From Bog-473 sp963783245 (GTDB taxonomy: Bacteria > Actinomycetota > Acidimicrobiia > Acidimicrobiales > RAAP-2): 64,000 nucleotides of DNA. The position numbers were made by a program, and so were the translations under genes. The notes under the pieces are model-generated. The model was not told the origin of the DNA, searched no databases, and worked only from the letters and a program-made list of their open reading frames with translations. Positions 43,990 to 52,785 of this stretch are shown here, one piece after another. Every line of letters begins with the position of its first letter. Within the stretch, counting starts at the first letter, position 1. The stretch covers positions 310,001 through 374,000 of the forward strand of contig CAWAMS010000002.1 of assembly GCA_963783245.1 (NCBI GenBank). The letters are read 5' to 3'.

Positions 43990-44139
43990 TGAAAACCGGT
44001 GTTCTGAGTCACACCCCCCTCACAACACCCTTGGATCTCTTCGATCCGTAACGTATGTTTAATACATTCGTAACGCAATTTCTAGGTGTGGAGCCGTTTT
44101 TTTACTTTTCCCTTACGGAATGTCGCTGAACGACATCAT
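43990..44139. other. AT-rich intergenic segment with a 22-bp-spaced direct repeat
   Basis: This segment is noticeably richer in A and T than its surroundings. It contains CGTAACG twice (44047-44053 and 44069-44075), the copies starting 22 bases apart, and a T run at 44094-44100. On the plus strand TTGGAT (44031-44036) and TATGTT (44054-44059) are 17 bases apart, like a weak promoter, but no plus-strand gene follows. No gene is supported here. Confidence 0.4.
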
Positions 44140-45435
44140 TCACGTCGTCGGGACGCGGGCCCTGGTTTCACGAACGATGGCGGGAACCTCCACTTCAGCG
44201 ACGGTGCCCGACGGTGAACCGGCTCCGATCCGCAGAGTGCCGCCGGCGGCCTCGAGGCGGACCCGCCTCGAGGTGAGGCCGATATGCCCCTCTGCGAGCC
44301 GCCGCTCGATATCACCAGAGTGGATCCCACGGCCATCGTCGGTCACACGCAGCCGGGCGATGCCACGAGCCCGTACGAGTTCGATCCTGACGTTGTGGGC
44401 GCCTGCGTGCTTGACGACATTGGCCAGAAGCTCACGTGCGGCAGCGAGAAGCAGACCATCAGCCGACGTCCGCAATGACTCGTCCCATTGCTCGGTATCG
44501 ATGGCACATGCGAAATGCCCACGTTCGGCGGACGTGTGGGCGAGATCCCGGAGGGCTGGAAGGAATCCCGCCTGATCCAGCACTGCAGGATGCAGTTGTG
44601 TCATAAGGGAGCGCAGCAGCTGGGTGGTTTCGAGCAATGCGTGATCGACCCGGTCGAAGGCGGTCGGGTCTGCGGTGGCACGTGCCTCATGAAGGTCCTG
44701 ACGCGCCGCCAACACGTACTGCAGGGCACCGTCGTGCAAGTCCTCCGAGAGTGTCCGATGCTCACGATCTTCGAGTGTGGTCAATTCGGTGATGAGCTCA
44801 CCGCGGTCAGAGACGAGGCGACCGATGGTGAGCACGCGTGACCGTTGGACCCGCGACAGCAGGATGCTGCCAACGCAAATGCCGGCGAGGATCCCGGTAC
44901 GAAGGACGACTGAGGACCACGGCTCGCCGTTCGCTTGTTTCGCCGCGATGCTCGAGGCGAGATACGCCGCGACGGTGGGAACCAGAACTGTCGCGCCGAC
45001 CCATGGTCGGAGCTGGGTGGCGGCGAGTATCGGGATCATGAAGAAGCCATTGACCAAGACATCAGAGGTCCAGCTCTGGTCGACCGAAGAACTCGCCACA
45101 ATGGCCAGTGCGGCCAGTGCGGCCAGGTCGACGAACAACGCCAACCACATGAAACGAACAAGACGTTGGTCCCGGCGTTGCGCCAAGAGCGCCAGACCGA
45201 CCGCCCATACGGCATAGATCGCAGCGATGGTGTCGCACCCCACACGATCACGGGCAGGAGCGATCCACAACACGACGGCGAGGACGAAAGCAACCAAAAT
45301 GCCCCGGAGCACGATCTGGACCTGCACGCCCCTGTACGCGTGGTCGGCGAGGATCTCGTAAAGATCCGGCTGGTCGTCCAAGTCGGCCACTCGGATGGCG
45401 GACCGGGACCCTGCGGAGGCAGACCGGTCGGGCAC
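44140..45435 (-). CDS. Membrane sensor histidine kinase (HisKA_3 type)
   Basis: A 431-residue kinase with five or six membrane helices in the first 200 residues (VLRGILVAFVLAVVLW, IAAIYAVWAVGLALLA and others), a HisKA_3 helix containing SEDLHDGALQYVLA with the phospho-accepting histidine, and a HATPase_c domain (AARELLANVVKHAGA, VTDDGRGI, HIGLTSRRVRLEAAGG). The paired NarL regulator is encoded 2 bases upstream on the same strand. The kinase ends about 180 bases before the convergent propeller hairpin. No extracytoplasmic sensing domain of note is present, so a membrane-borne signal is likely. Confidence 0.9.
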   Translation of the reverse strand: MPDRSASAGSRSAIRVADLDDQPDLYEILADHAYRGVQVQIVLRGILVAFVLAVVLWIAPARDRVGCDTIAAIYAVWAVGLALLAQRRDQRLVRFMWLALFVDLAALAALAIVASSSVDQSWTSDVLVNGFFMIPILAATQLRPWVGATVLVPTVAAYLASSIAAKQANGEPWSSVVLRTGILAGICVGSILLSRVQRSRVLTIGRLVSDRGELITELTTLEDREHRTLSEDLHDGALQYVLAARQDLHEARATADPTAFDRVDHALLETTQLLRSLMTQLHPAVLDQAGFLPALRDLAHTSAERGHFACAIDTEQWDESLRTSADGLLLAAARELLANVVKHAGAHNVRIELVRARGIARLRVTDDGRGIHSGDIERRLAEGHIGLTSRRVRLEAAGGTLRIGAGSPSGTVAEVEVPAIVRETRARVPTT

Positions 45436-45437
45436 GA

Positions 45438-46076
45438 CTACTCCAACAGGCCGCGACGCATGGCCTCGGCCACGGCGGCGGCCCGATCCGAGACGCCCAA
45501 ATTTTCATAGAGGCGCTGGGTGTACGTCTTGACCGTGCTCGTCCCGATGAACAGCTCTTTTGCGAGCTGCGGAATCGAGAGGCCTCGCGCGAAGCCGCGA
45601 ACGATCTGTAACTCTCGTTCGCTCAGAGTGAGAGCGTCCACCTGCGACCGCAGGCGAATCTGCTCAACGAGACCCACCGTGAGTGCGGGCGGCACCACCA
45701 CGTCACCCCCGGCCACCCGGATGACGGCATCGACGATCTCTGCCCGGCTCGAGTCCTTTGCCACGTAGCCGGCGGCTCCCTCTTCGAGGGCCCGGAACAC
45801 GATGCTGCTATCAGTGAGTGCGGAAAGAAGAAGGACGCGAGTGGGCAGCGCGTCGCGAGCCACGGCGTGGACAACGGCAATTCCGTCCATATCGGGCATC
45901 TGGTAGTCGACCAGCGCAACCTGGGGCTCTTCCCGAGCGATGACCTCCAGGGCTTGGCGCCCGTCCGCAGCTTCCCCCACGACGTGAATCCGGCCACTCT
46001 GGGTGAGGCCGCGGGCCACCCCGTCACGAAAGAAAGGGTGATCATCGACCACCACCGCGGTCACCAGAGCTGCCAT
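45438..46076 (-). CDS. NarL/FixJ family response regulator
   Basis: A 212-residue regulator, the first gene of an operon with the kinase at 44140-45435. The receiver has VVDDHPFF, the phospho-acceptor Asp in LVDYQMPDMDG, and YVAKDSSR with the conserved Lys. A LuxR-type helix-turn-helix follows (LTLSERELQIVRGFARGLS through STVKTYTQRLYENLGV). The ATG is at 46076. Upstream lies the hairpin at 46172-46203, which separates it from the peptidoglycan-binding gene. Targets are unknown. Confidence 0.92.
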   Translation of the reverse strand: MAALVTAVVVDDHPFFRDGVARGLTQSGRIHVVGEAADGRQALEVIAREEPQVALVDYQMPDMDGIAVVHAVARDALPTRVLLLSALTDSSIVFRALEEGAAGYVAKDSSRAEIVDAVIRVAGGDVVVPPALTVGLVEQIRLRSQVDALTLSERELQIVRGFARGLSIPQLAKELFIGTSTVKTYTQRLYENLGVSDRAAAVAEAMRRGLLE

Positions 46077-46171
46077 GAGCGGTGTCCGATCCTCGTGCGC
46101 TCGCGGTCACCTTTTGGTGGCATCAGGTCCAGCTTAAAGATGTGGGGCACACCGGCGACGCCACGACGCGT

Positions 46172-46203
46172 CGAATGGCCCGCTCTTTCCAGCGGGCCAT
46201 TCG
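46172..46203 (-). terminator. Hairpin terminator after the peptidoglycan-binding gene
   Basis: Perfect 13-bp arms at 46172-46184 and 46191-46203 enclose a 6-base loop. It lies 25 bases past the stop of the minus-strand peptidoglycan-binding gene and upstream of the two-component pair. No T run follows, as is common in high-GC Actinobacteria. Confidence 0.6.
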
Positions 46204-46227
46204 AGGTGGGTCGGAGTGGAGTTGTGG

Positions 46228-46653
46228 TCATGAGGCCATCTGGTTGTTGCCGTTGACCAAGAAGTTGGACAGTGCAGCCTGCGTGGCCGCGTTCATCGTG
46301 CCAGTCTGGGGCAGTCCGGCGTCACGCTGGAGGTACGTGATGGCGGCGATGGTCTGGGGTCCCATCAGCCCATCAACCGGGCCCTCGTAGTAGTTCAGTT
46401 GGCCGAGTTGCTTCTGCAAGGTTTCGACGGCGGCGGAGGGTGCTGGCGTGGGTGTCACGGGCTTGACCGGCGTCACCGTGCCGGTGGTGTGGGCCGGGGT
46501 GGAAGCGGCACTGGTCGCATGGCGTCCGATGGCGAACCCTGCCACTGCGACGACGGCGACGGCGACGAGGGCGATGATGCACGCAGTGAGGGCTGCGGTG
46601 AGGACTCCGGTGTAGTTCCTGGGCTCATTTGATGTGGTGTACGTGGTGCTCAT
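46228..46653 (-). CDS. Membrane-anchored peptidoglycan-binding domain protein
   Basis: A 141-residue protein: a short cytoplasmic head, one hydrophobic segment at about 19-43, a Thr/Pro-rich linker (about 48-75), and a PG_binding_1 domain (VETLQKQLGQLNYYEGPVDG, then MGPQTIAAITYLQRDAGL). The single helix would hold it in the membrane with the domain in the wall. Upstream of its ATG the minus strand carries three tandem AAGGAA-like units ending about 6 bases before the start, an unusually long purine-rich ribosome binding region. The binding domain is clear; whether it anchors a partner is unknown. Confidence 0.85.
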   Translation of the reverse strand: MSTTYTTSNEPRNYTGVLTAALTACIIALVAVAVVAVAGFAIGRHATSAASTPAHTTGTVTPVKPVTPTPAPSAAVETLQKQLGQLNYYEGPVDGLMGPQTIAAITYLQRDAGLPQTGTMNAATQAALSNFLVNGNNQMAS

Positions 46654-46908
46654 TTCAGTTTCCTTTTCCTTTTCCTTTCATCCGGTCGTTCCGGCTGCTG
46701 CATCCACTATCTGCCTGTTCGACCTTCAGTGTTGTCACCCAGCTGGCCGATTGTAGGGTTGATGGACGTGTCCCCCATTTGGTGGACACAGCAGCCGGCG
46801 GCGAGGACCTGCCGGGGGTCTTGCCCGTCCGTCACGGTTCTCTGAGGCTCGCCGATGGATGAACGCTCTGTCTTCGGCCGACGCCGTCATGCGGCGCCTG
46901 GCCGGACG
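46654..46908. other. Intergenic region upstream of the peptidoglycan-binding gene
   Basis: This 255-base segment holds no supported gene. The only feature is the purine-repeat ribosome binding region (46659-46680, minus strand) next to the start at 46653. It probably contains that gene's promoter, which I could not define. Confidence 0.4.
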
Positions 46909-47745
46909 TCAGACTTTTGAGGCGATCAGCGCAGCGAGCGCCTGCGCCCCGGCCCCCCCGATGGGCAGGTGAGTGCCATCCGAATACACCCAGCCGGGAT
47001 TCTGTGATTCCAGCGAATACCAGTCTGCGATGACGGTGTTGCTGTAACGGGCGACTCCGCTTGCGAGCACCTGATTGTTTGGATCCTGCCAGGGTCGATC
47101 GACGACCACGTTGACGAACACAACGCGGGAGGCGCCGGAAAGTACGGACATCATCGCGTCGAAGTCAGCGCTGGTGATCGGCCCGTTCGTGCCGAGCGCC
47201 ACAACCACCACCGAGCCCAGACGCCCCTCGGAGCGCAGTTCTTGGAGGAGCTGCTCACCAGCGGACCATTGGCGGCTGACCGCAGCTTCGACATCGACCC
47301 CGGGAACGTCAGTTTGGAGATCGGATTGATAGTCGAGCATGACCGAGTCGCCGACCGCGGTGACGTGCCCCACCACCAGACCCGCGGCAGGGCTGGCGAG
47401 CGCGGGCAACGTGGTCGAAGGGGCGGTACTCGTTGCCGGCGACGTCGAAGTGGACGGAGGGCTCGTGGATTTGGTCGTAGTCTGCGAAGTTGTTCTGCTG
47501 GACGTTGTGGTTGTCGCCGGAACGGTTGTCGACGTGGACGTCGATGTGGACGTCGATGTGGTGGTCTTCGGTTTCGTCAGCGACGGGTGGGGGGCATTCG
47601 TGGCCGTCTTCGCAGGGGAACCGCAGGCGGCGAGCAGAAGCGCTAGTGGCAGGACCACTGCCGCTGCAACCATCTTCGCTCCGCCCCGTTTCGTCAGACA
47701 CGCCGGCACCGGCTTTGCTGAAGCGAACTTCCATTCCACCTGCAC
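46909..47745 (-). CDS. Lipoprotein with SGNH hydrolase-like domain
   Basis: A 278-residue protein. The lipobox LLAACG (Cys near residue 41) follows a hydrophobic stretch, so it is a lipoprotein; the M at residue 25 is a likely true start, since it directly precedes the signal helix. A long Thr/Ser-rich linker (about 55-115) joins an SGNH domain: block I AVGDSVMLDY with the catalytic serine, ALGTNGP, and block V DGTHLPIGG with Asp and His. The same domain type is found at the C-terminus of OafA-like acyltransferases. Substrate (acetyl or other ester on wall polymers) is inferred. The linker codons are in part a 12-base direct repeat. Confidence 0.82.
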   Translation of the reverse strand: MQVEWKFASAKPVPACLTKRGGAKMVAAAVVLPLALLLAACGSPAKTATNAPHPSLTKPKTTTSTSTSTSTSTTVPATTTTSSRTTSQTTTKSTSPPSTSTSPATSTAPSTTLPALASPAAGLVVGHVTAVGDSVMLDYQSDLQTDVPGVDVEAAVSRQWSAGEQLLQELRSEGRLGSVVVVALGTNGPITSADFDAMMSVLSGASRVVFVNVVVDRPWQDPNNQVLASGVARYSNTVIADWYSLESQNPGWVYSDGTHLPIGGAGAQALAALIASKV

Positions 47746-47875
47746 CGAGTCCCAATGCCTTTCGTCGATCCGATACGGAAGGATATCTTCCTCGAACCCC
47801 GCAGAAGCGGCGGATTTCTCCGGAACTTCGGAGTCAGATCGTGTCCCACAATGTGATGAGCGCAGAACGTCGCGT

Positions 47876-48586
47876 TCAGAGGGCGGGTCGTGGCGTCGTG
47901 AGCAACAGCACGATCGACGTCACGAGAATGGCACCGCCCACGGCGATCAGGCCGATGCGGGCGGTCCGGAGGCGAAAGTGACCGGAAATTCCGACCAGGA
48001 AGAGCACCGTGGCCAGGAAGACGGTGGTTCGGACGTAAAGGTCGGAGTTCTGCCCATCCACAGCGCCTTCGGCGTACAGGTCGTCGGCCTCTTTGTCGAG
48101 ACGGTTGGACTCGGCCTGCCCGGGCTGTATGTACTCAGGCATATAGGTCGGGCCTTTTGGGGCTGAGGCGTTGGTGAGCGGATCGGTGGCAATCCATGCG
48201 TTGAACGCCACGAGGAACTGCGGCCGAAAGCGGTGCTCGGCGACAATCATCGCCGTCGTGTTGCCGGCCGCATACGCCGAGAACCAAGCGTTGAATGTGG
48301 AGGCGTCGAAATTCTTGGTTTCGAGTCCCTGAAGTTGCGCTCGGCTGGCGAAGTTCCGAACGGTCGATGCTTTCGCGAGCTTCAGCGAGGATTCTGTCCC
48401 CCATTTTGCCGAGGCGAAGCCCGAATAGGCCGCGAGCACAGCCACCACAGCGAGGAGAATCGCTTCAACGATCGTCAGCACTCGACTGGAGTGATCCTCC
48501 GAACTGCCGTCGTCACCGTGTTCATTCTTCGGCACATGTTCCGCGATTTCCTTTCCGACCTCCGAAACCGACAAACCCTCAGGCAC
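47876..48586 (-). CDS. Uncharacterised membrane protein with three helices
   Basis: About 236 residues. A short acidic N-terminus is followed by one helix (VLTIVEAILLAVVAVLAAYSGFASAKW), a long soluble alpha-helical stretch (about 60-175), and two closely spaced C-terminal helices (VRTTVFLATVLFLVGISGHF and IGLIAVGGAILVTSIVLLL). I know no motif for it; it resembles DUF4337-type proteins only in layout. The GTG at 48586 is chosen because an upstream in-frame start would overlap the divergent GGDEF gene. Only 11 bases then separate the two start codons, so one of the starts may be further in. Function is unknown. Confidence 0.65.
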   Translation of the reverse strand: MPEGLSVSEVGKEIAEHVPKNEHGDDGSSEDHSSRVLTIVEAILLAVVAVLAAYSGFASAKWGTESSLKLAKASTVRNFASRAQLQGLETKNFDASTFNAWFSAYAAGNTTAMIVAEHRFRPQFLVAFNAWIATDPLTNASAPKGPTYMPEYIQPGQAESNRLDKEADDLYAEGAVDGQNSDLYVRTTVFLATVLFLVGISGHFRLRTARIGLIAVGGAILVTSIVLLLTTPRPAL

Positions 48587-48597
48587 GCGAGATTCCC

Positions 48598-50247
48598 ATG
48601 TCCGTCGGTGTCGCAGGAGTCCGCGAGAAGCCATGCACGATCTGCAGGGCATTGACGGCCGAGCTCATACGGCTAGAGGCTATAGCCATTGCACGCGTGC
48701 ACTGCGCGGGGCAGGCTCAGCCCGCCGAACCTCAATGGGAGTTGGGAGAGCGTTGTGCACGCATGGTCGCCGGCGTGATGTTCATGGTTCAGACTGTGAC
48801 CGTCGAACTGGACGCAGACTGGTGGGCGAGGACTCCATTCGTGCCAAATGATGAGGGCGAACGCATGGTGACCGAGGCCGATTGGGACGAAGCACAGAAG
48901 CGGCAACAGCGGATTCGTACGTTGAGCGGCCTGATAGGGGCGGTCGCCCTCGGGCCCCTGATCATCCCCGCGATGGCCCTGGGTTCCGCCGTATCTTCGG
49001 GGGTCACCCAATACTTCGTGTCGGCGGCCTTCGCTGTCGTGTTTCTGGCTCCAATCGTCGCCTGGTTGGTGAAGGCCAACAACAAAGAGCAGGCAAATGC
49101 TGACACGAAGGTCCGCACGCTGACCTTCGATCTGTCTGCGGCGGTCGAAACAGCCAACAAAGAGGCAGCGCAGCGCAAGGTTCAAGCGCGGCGCCAGAAG
49201 TTCGAGAGTCGTTTGGCCAATGCTCTGGACATGGCCGACGGCGAACCCGAGGTCATCGAAGTCATCGAGCGGTCCTTCGTGTCCGCACTGCCCGATTCGC
49301 CGGTCGAGCTCTTGTTGGCGGACAACAGTCACGCCCACCTTTTGCGCATGGCGAATATGTCACCGACGGGGGAGCCACCCGCCTGCGGGGTTGACTCTCC
49401 CGATCGATGCCCCGCAGCACGACGAGCCCAGGTCCAGCGCTTCAGCGACAGCGAAGATCTCGACGCCTGTCCGAAATTGCGCAATCGACCTCAAGGTCGT
49501 CTGTCCGCGTTGTGTGTGCCCGTCTCCATCATGGGCCGAACCGTCGGCGTCATCCATTCCACGGGCAAACCTGGACAACTCGTCGACGAAGGCACAGTGG
49601 AAGATCTCGGGACGCTGGCGAAGCTGGCCGGAGCACGGATCGGATTGCTCCGTGTCATGGCCGAAACCCAGCTTCAGGCGTCCACGGACAGCGTTACCGG
49701 ACTGTTGAACAGGCGCTCGTTCGAGCAGGGCGTATCGGTCTTGAGACAATCCGGCGGCATCCTCGCGGTAGCCATGGCCGACCTCGATCACTTCAAGAAG
49801 CTGAACGACACATACGGCCACGAAACCGGCGATCGAGCCCTCAGGTTGTTCTCCCAAGTCCTGCGGGAGTCGTTTCGCTCCCATGACCTCGTCTGTCGAC
49901 ACGGGGGAGAGGAGTTCGCCATCGCATTTCCGAGGTGCACGGCTGTCGACGCAGGCCAAGCCCTTGATGCGGTGCGGTCCCGTCTCAACGCTGCCATCGC
50001 GGTAGGGGGCCTTCCCTCGTATACGGTGAGCTTCGGAGTTGTCGATGCCGACGAGCGCGAAAATCTCAACTCGATCCTCGCCCGGGCGGACGCCGCCCTC
50101 TACCAAGCAAAACTCAGCGGGCGTGACCAGGTCGTGATCCATGACGCAGCCGGCAAGATCGTCCCGACGGCTTCAATCGGCTCGAACGAGAACGAGCCGT
50201 CGACGGATCCCTCCGGCGTCTCCGATATTCGCCGGCAACTGCGCTGA
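48598..50247 (+). CDS. Membrane-linked GAF-GGDEF diguanylate cyclase
   Basis: A 549-residue protein. The N-terminus has a CTIC pair (residues about 15-18), a helical region, two membrane helices (IGAVALGPLIIPAMALGSAV and YFVSAAFAVVFLAPIVAWLV), a coiled coil, a GAF-like domain (about 230-360), and a GGDEF domain with GGEEF in the active site. The I-site RSHD stands five residues upstream. It would make c-di-GMP in response to a GAF-bound ligand. The short CxxC near the N-terminus could bind metal or haem but has no matching domain. The ATG at 48598 is a tentative start. Confidence 0.88.
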   Translation: MSVGVAGVREKPCTICRALTAELIRLEAIAIARVHCAGQAQPAEPQWELGERCARMVAGVMFMVQTVTVELDADWWARTPFVPNDEGERMVTEADWDEAQKRQQRIRTLSGLIGAVALGPLIIPAMALGSAVSSGVTQYFVSAAFAVVFLAPIVAWLVKANNKEQANADTKVRTLTFDLSAAVETANKEAAQRKVQARRQKFESRLANALDMADGEPEVIEVIERSFVSALPDSPVELLLADNSHAHLLRMANMSPTGEPPACGVDSPDRCPAARRAQVQRFSDSEDLDACPKLRNRPQGRLSALCVPVSIMGRTVGVIHSTGKPGQLVDEGTVEDLGTLAKLAGARIGLLRVMAETQLQASTDSVTGLLNRRSFEQGVSVLRQSGGILAVAMADLDHFKKLNDTYGHETGDRALRLFSQVLRESFRSHDLVCRHGGEEFAIAFPRCTAVDAGQALDAVRSRLNAAIAVGGLPSYTVSFGVVDADERENLNSILARADAALYQAKLSGRDQVVIHDAAGKIVPTASIGSNENEPSTDPSGVSDIRRQLR

Positions 50248-51246
50248 CCACGCCAGCGTCGAGGGTCCGGTCCCCGGGTCGTCGCTGGTTGGCCACGCGC
50301 TCGTCTTCGTCCGCTCCTGGACTAGGTGGCGTCGAGTCAGTCTACGCGGGGACGTAGCCACGACATTGCCGCTACGACCTGGGTGCCTGCTGTCCTGCCC
50401 CACCGGGAGGTGCCGGAGTGCGTCACCGGAGGACTTGGGCGTTGACGAGTTGTCAGGTTGATGAAGCAATCAGGCCGGTACTGCTTTGAGTTACTTCGTC
50501 AGGGCATAGAAACCCACCCGACAATCCAGTCGACGGCTCGTGCTGGGTCGGTGGCGCGTACGTCATGATGAGGCTGGTCAGGCTGGTCAGAGTATCGCTC
50601 AATGAGGAACGGTGGCCGTCCAGCGGGGCGACACCAGATCCCAACCGTTCTTCCATTCCAATGGATGTCCCAGTAGGCGTCGCGGGCGCGGGCCAACCTC
50701 TCCTCAAACTCAACTGATGGAAGCCGCGACTGCAAGGCCCAAGATGGTCCCGAGCGGAGTGTCTTCGAGCGACTCGTCGGGCACGCCTTGAGTATGACTC
50801 GGCCATGGACGGACTGCCTGCTTGTGCCGTTCCCGCACGGAACTGTGATGTGAGATGTAGGGATCCGGCGAACGGGGATGCCCGTGGGCCTCACCGAATG
50901 CCCTGGGTCTCATGCCGGACCTGGACGGGCGCCAACGGACCTCAACCTGGCGAGAGTGGATGTTCGCACAGTTGCGCGACGTTGAGTTCAGGGCCCCACT
51001 CGACCGCCTGGCGAGATGATCACGACAGTTCTGCCGAATGGGCGCAGCGAAGTTCTATGCATAAGGTGCTGCAACGTCGATGACAGTCCGCGCATCTGCC
51101 TCAACGAAGAGGGCGCCAACAAAGTCATAGCCGATCGCGGAAATCAGCGGACGCCCTGCGGTAGCCGCATTAGGCCCCGGCAAAGGTCATCCCCAACCGG
51201 GGGGTCATTCACATACCAGCCGCCCGTTTAAGGCATCCTGTTCTAC
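50248..51246. other. Gene-poor stretch of about 1 kb
   Basis: Apart from a weak minus-strand coding signal at 50499-50784, I see no gene, RNA, repeat or operator in this stretch. Its reading frames are short with mixed codon use. A 36-codon frame at 50912-51019 is possible but has no support. The segment may be a decayed locus. Confidence 0.5.
50499..50784 (-). pseudogene. Possible small hypothetical protein, frameshifted
   Basis: Two adjoining frames read like parts of one protein of about 95 residues. The first runs from GTG at 50784 (VPDESLEDTPLGTILGLAVAAS) and stops at 50710. The second takes over at the same place (VEFEERLARARDAYWDIHW to DWIVGWVSMP) and stops at 50499. The second part has a clearly protein-like character with many W, D and R. 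I do not recognise a family. It may be a real gene with an indel or a decayed one. Neighbours give no help beyond the gene-poor surroundings. Confidence 0.35.
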
Positions 51247-51738
51247 GTGATCACAGAATTAGATGCGAGGCGTGTCGCCGAGGCCAAGCTGGCAACGATT
51301 GGCAGCGACCGAATGATGATCACTAGCGTGGTTGAAGAAGAACGCGGCTGGGAGTTCCACTGGAATTCTGCGGCATACCTCGAAACGGGTGACATCAAGA
51401 AGGCGCGCTTTGGCAATGTTCCGATTCTTGTCAGCCGTGAGGATGGATCCATCATTCCTCGGCCACCCCTCAAGTGGGGTCCCACGGAACGACCGACAGG
51501 TGTCGTTCTGTTGCGTACGCCAGAGGGGTGGTGGGAGTTCAAGTACATGTCCGGGGATAGAGCCATGGTCATCGGGACCTTTGGTCAACAAGGACTTACC
51601 GAGGAAGACGCTAAGGCGCGTGTCCTTCCTGGGCCAAAGATCCTCAATCTCGACGGTGCCGAGATAGAGGGAGACTGGAAAACAGACAAGCATGACTCTT
51701 GGTACGCCGATCTGAAGGGCTTGGGCGAAACCCTCTAG
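51247..51738 (+). CDS. Immunity protein 35 / YrhB-domain-like protein
   Basis: A 163-residue soluble protein. The N-terminal half (LDARRVAEAKLATIG, then WEFHWNSAAYLETGDIKKA and GNVPILVSREDGSI) matches the Imm35/YrhB pattern of WxFxxNS..Y.ETGD followed by GN.PI.V...G. Imm35 proteins are thought to neutralise polymorphic toxins. The C-terminal half (WWEFKYMSGDRAMVIGTFG) looks like a second small beta-rich unit. No toxin gene is visible within the window, and the 5' side is gene-poor, so it may be an orphan. The ATG, or a near-cognate start at 51247, gives the standard N-terminus. Confidence 0.6.
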   Translation: MITELDARRVAEAKLATIGSDRMMITSVVEEERGWEFHWNSAAYLETGDIKKARFGNVPILVSREDGSIIPRPPLKWGPTERPTGVVLLRTPEGWWEFKYMSGDRAMVIGTFGQQGLTEEDAKARVLPGPKILNLDGAEIEGDWKTDKHDSWYADLKGLGETL

Positions 51739-51923
51739 AAGCGTCGAGGCTTGGTGTTTCCATCCTTGAATGGGGTTAGCCGCGAACGCCGGGTGGTGGG
51801 CCGGGCACGGCAGTTTCGGGCGGGAGGCAATCAGATTCGGACGTTCTCACTCAGGACTGCGTACCGGCAGGGAATGGAGAGTTATCGATCCCAAAGGTTC
51901 CGGTCCAGAATCGCTCACCGGCG

Positions 51924-52283
51924 CTACTGGGGGTATTGGTAGCCACCCTGCACCGCCTGGATCCCCTGGTCTTCACCTTCATCCCATCCGAGTTTGTTTC
52001 GCAGGCGGAGGACAAAGAACTTCACGCGGTGCGGGGCGAGCGTTCCGGGGTCGTCCCAGGTCAGATCGTGCAGTTGTTCGGAAGAGAGCACTTGTCCCCG
52101 GTGCCGAATCGGCGTGCGAAGGAGGTCGTACTCGATCGGGGTCAAATCGACTGGTGTTCCGCCGAGGGTGACTTCCTGTTCGGTGAAATCGACGTGCAAG
52201 GTGCCGTCGTCAAAGGTAGCCATGGGTTGATGGCGCTTGGCGACCGATGGAGGCTCAGGGTGGGCGTCGGGTTCAGCATTCAT
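51924..52283 (-). CDS. Stand-alone winged-helix (OmpR-type DNA-binding) protein
   Basis: A protein of up to 119 residues consisting of a Trans_reg_C winged helix alone: GTLHVDFTEQEVTLGGTPV, VDLTPIEYDLLRTPIRHRG with the usual ELL.LL pattern partly altered, then HRVKFFVLRLRNKLG and a GGYQY wing. There is no receiver domain. An internal Met at 52223 (MATFDDGTLHV) would give a 99-residue form. It ends about 60 bases before the 3' end of rnpB on the same strand. Regulators of this shape in Actinobacteria are often orphan or AfsR/SARP-like relatives. Targets are unknown. Confidence 0.7.
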   Translation of the reverse strand: MNAEPDAHPEPPSVAKRHQPMATFDDGTLHVDFTEQEVTLGGTPVDLTPIEYDLLRTPIRHRGQVLSSEQLHDLTWDDPGTLAPHRVKFFVLRLRNKLGWDEGEDQGIQAVQGGYQYPQ

Positions 52284-52344
52284 TCGTGCATACCGCCAAG
52301 TGATTGTTGCACGCGTGATCGCTACGATGGAGAAGGCCGGTTGA

Positions 52345-52719
<375 letters not shown>

Positions 52720-52772
52720 TCCCGACCAGTCTGCCATTCCTGGAGAGGTAGGAGCGGTACACACCTCCTCGG

Positions 52773-52778
52773 TAGGGT
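52773..52778 (+). promoter_or_regulatory. -10-like box TAGGGT before xseA
   Basis: This box ends 7 bases before the ATG at 52786 and continues the pattern of -10 elements close to start codons. It lies in the 66-base region between divergent rnpB and xseA. No -35 box was recognised. Confidence 0.3.
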
Positions 52779-52785
52779 GTCCGTA

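Noticed and set aside
44118..44136. A small hairpin after the kinase gene as its terminator
   Set aside because: The stem is only about 6 bases and is not followed by a T run on the minus strand. Support is too weak.
50912..51019. A 36-codon plus-strand frame
   Set aside because: It has a protein-like look but no ribosome binding site, family match or promoter. I cannot separate it from chance.
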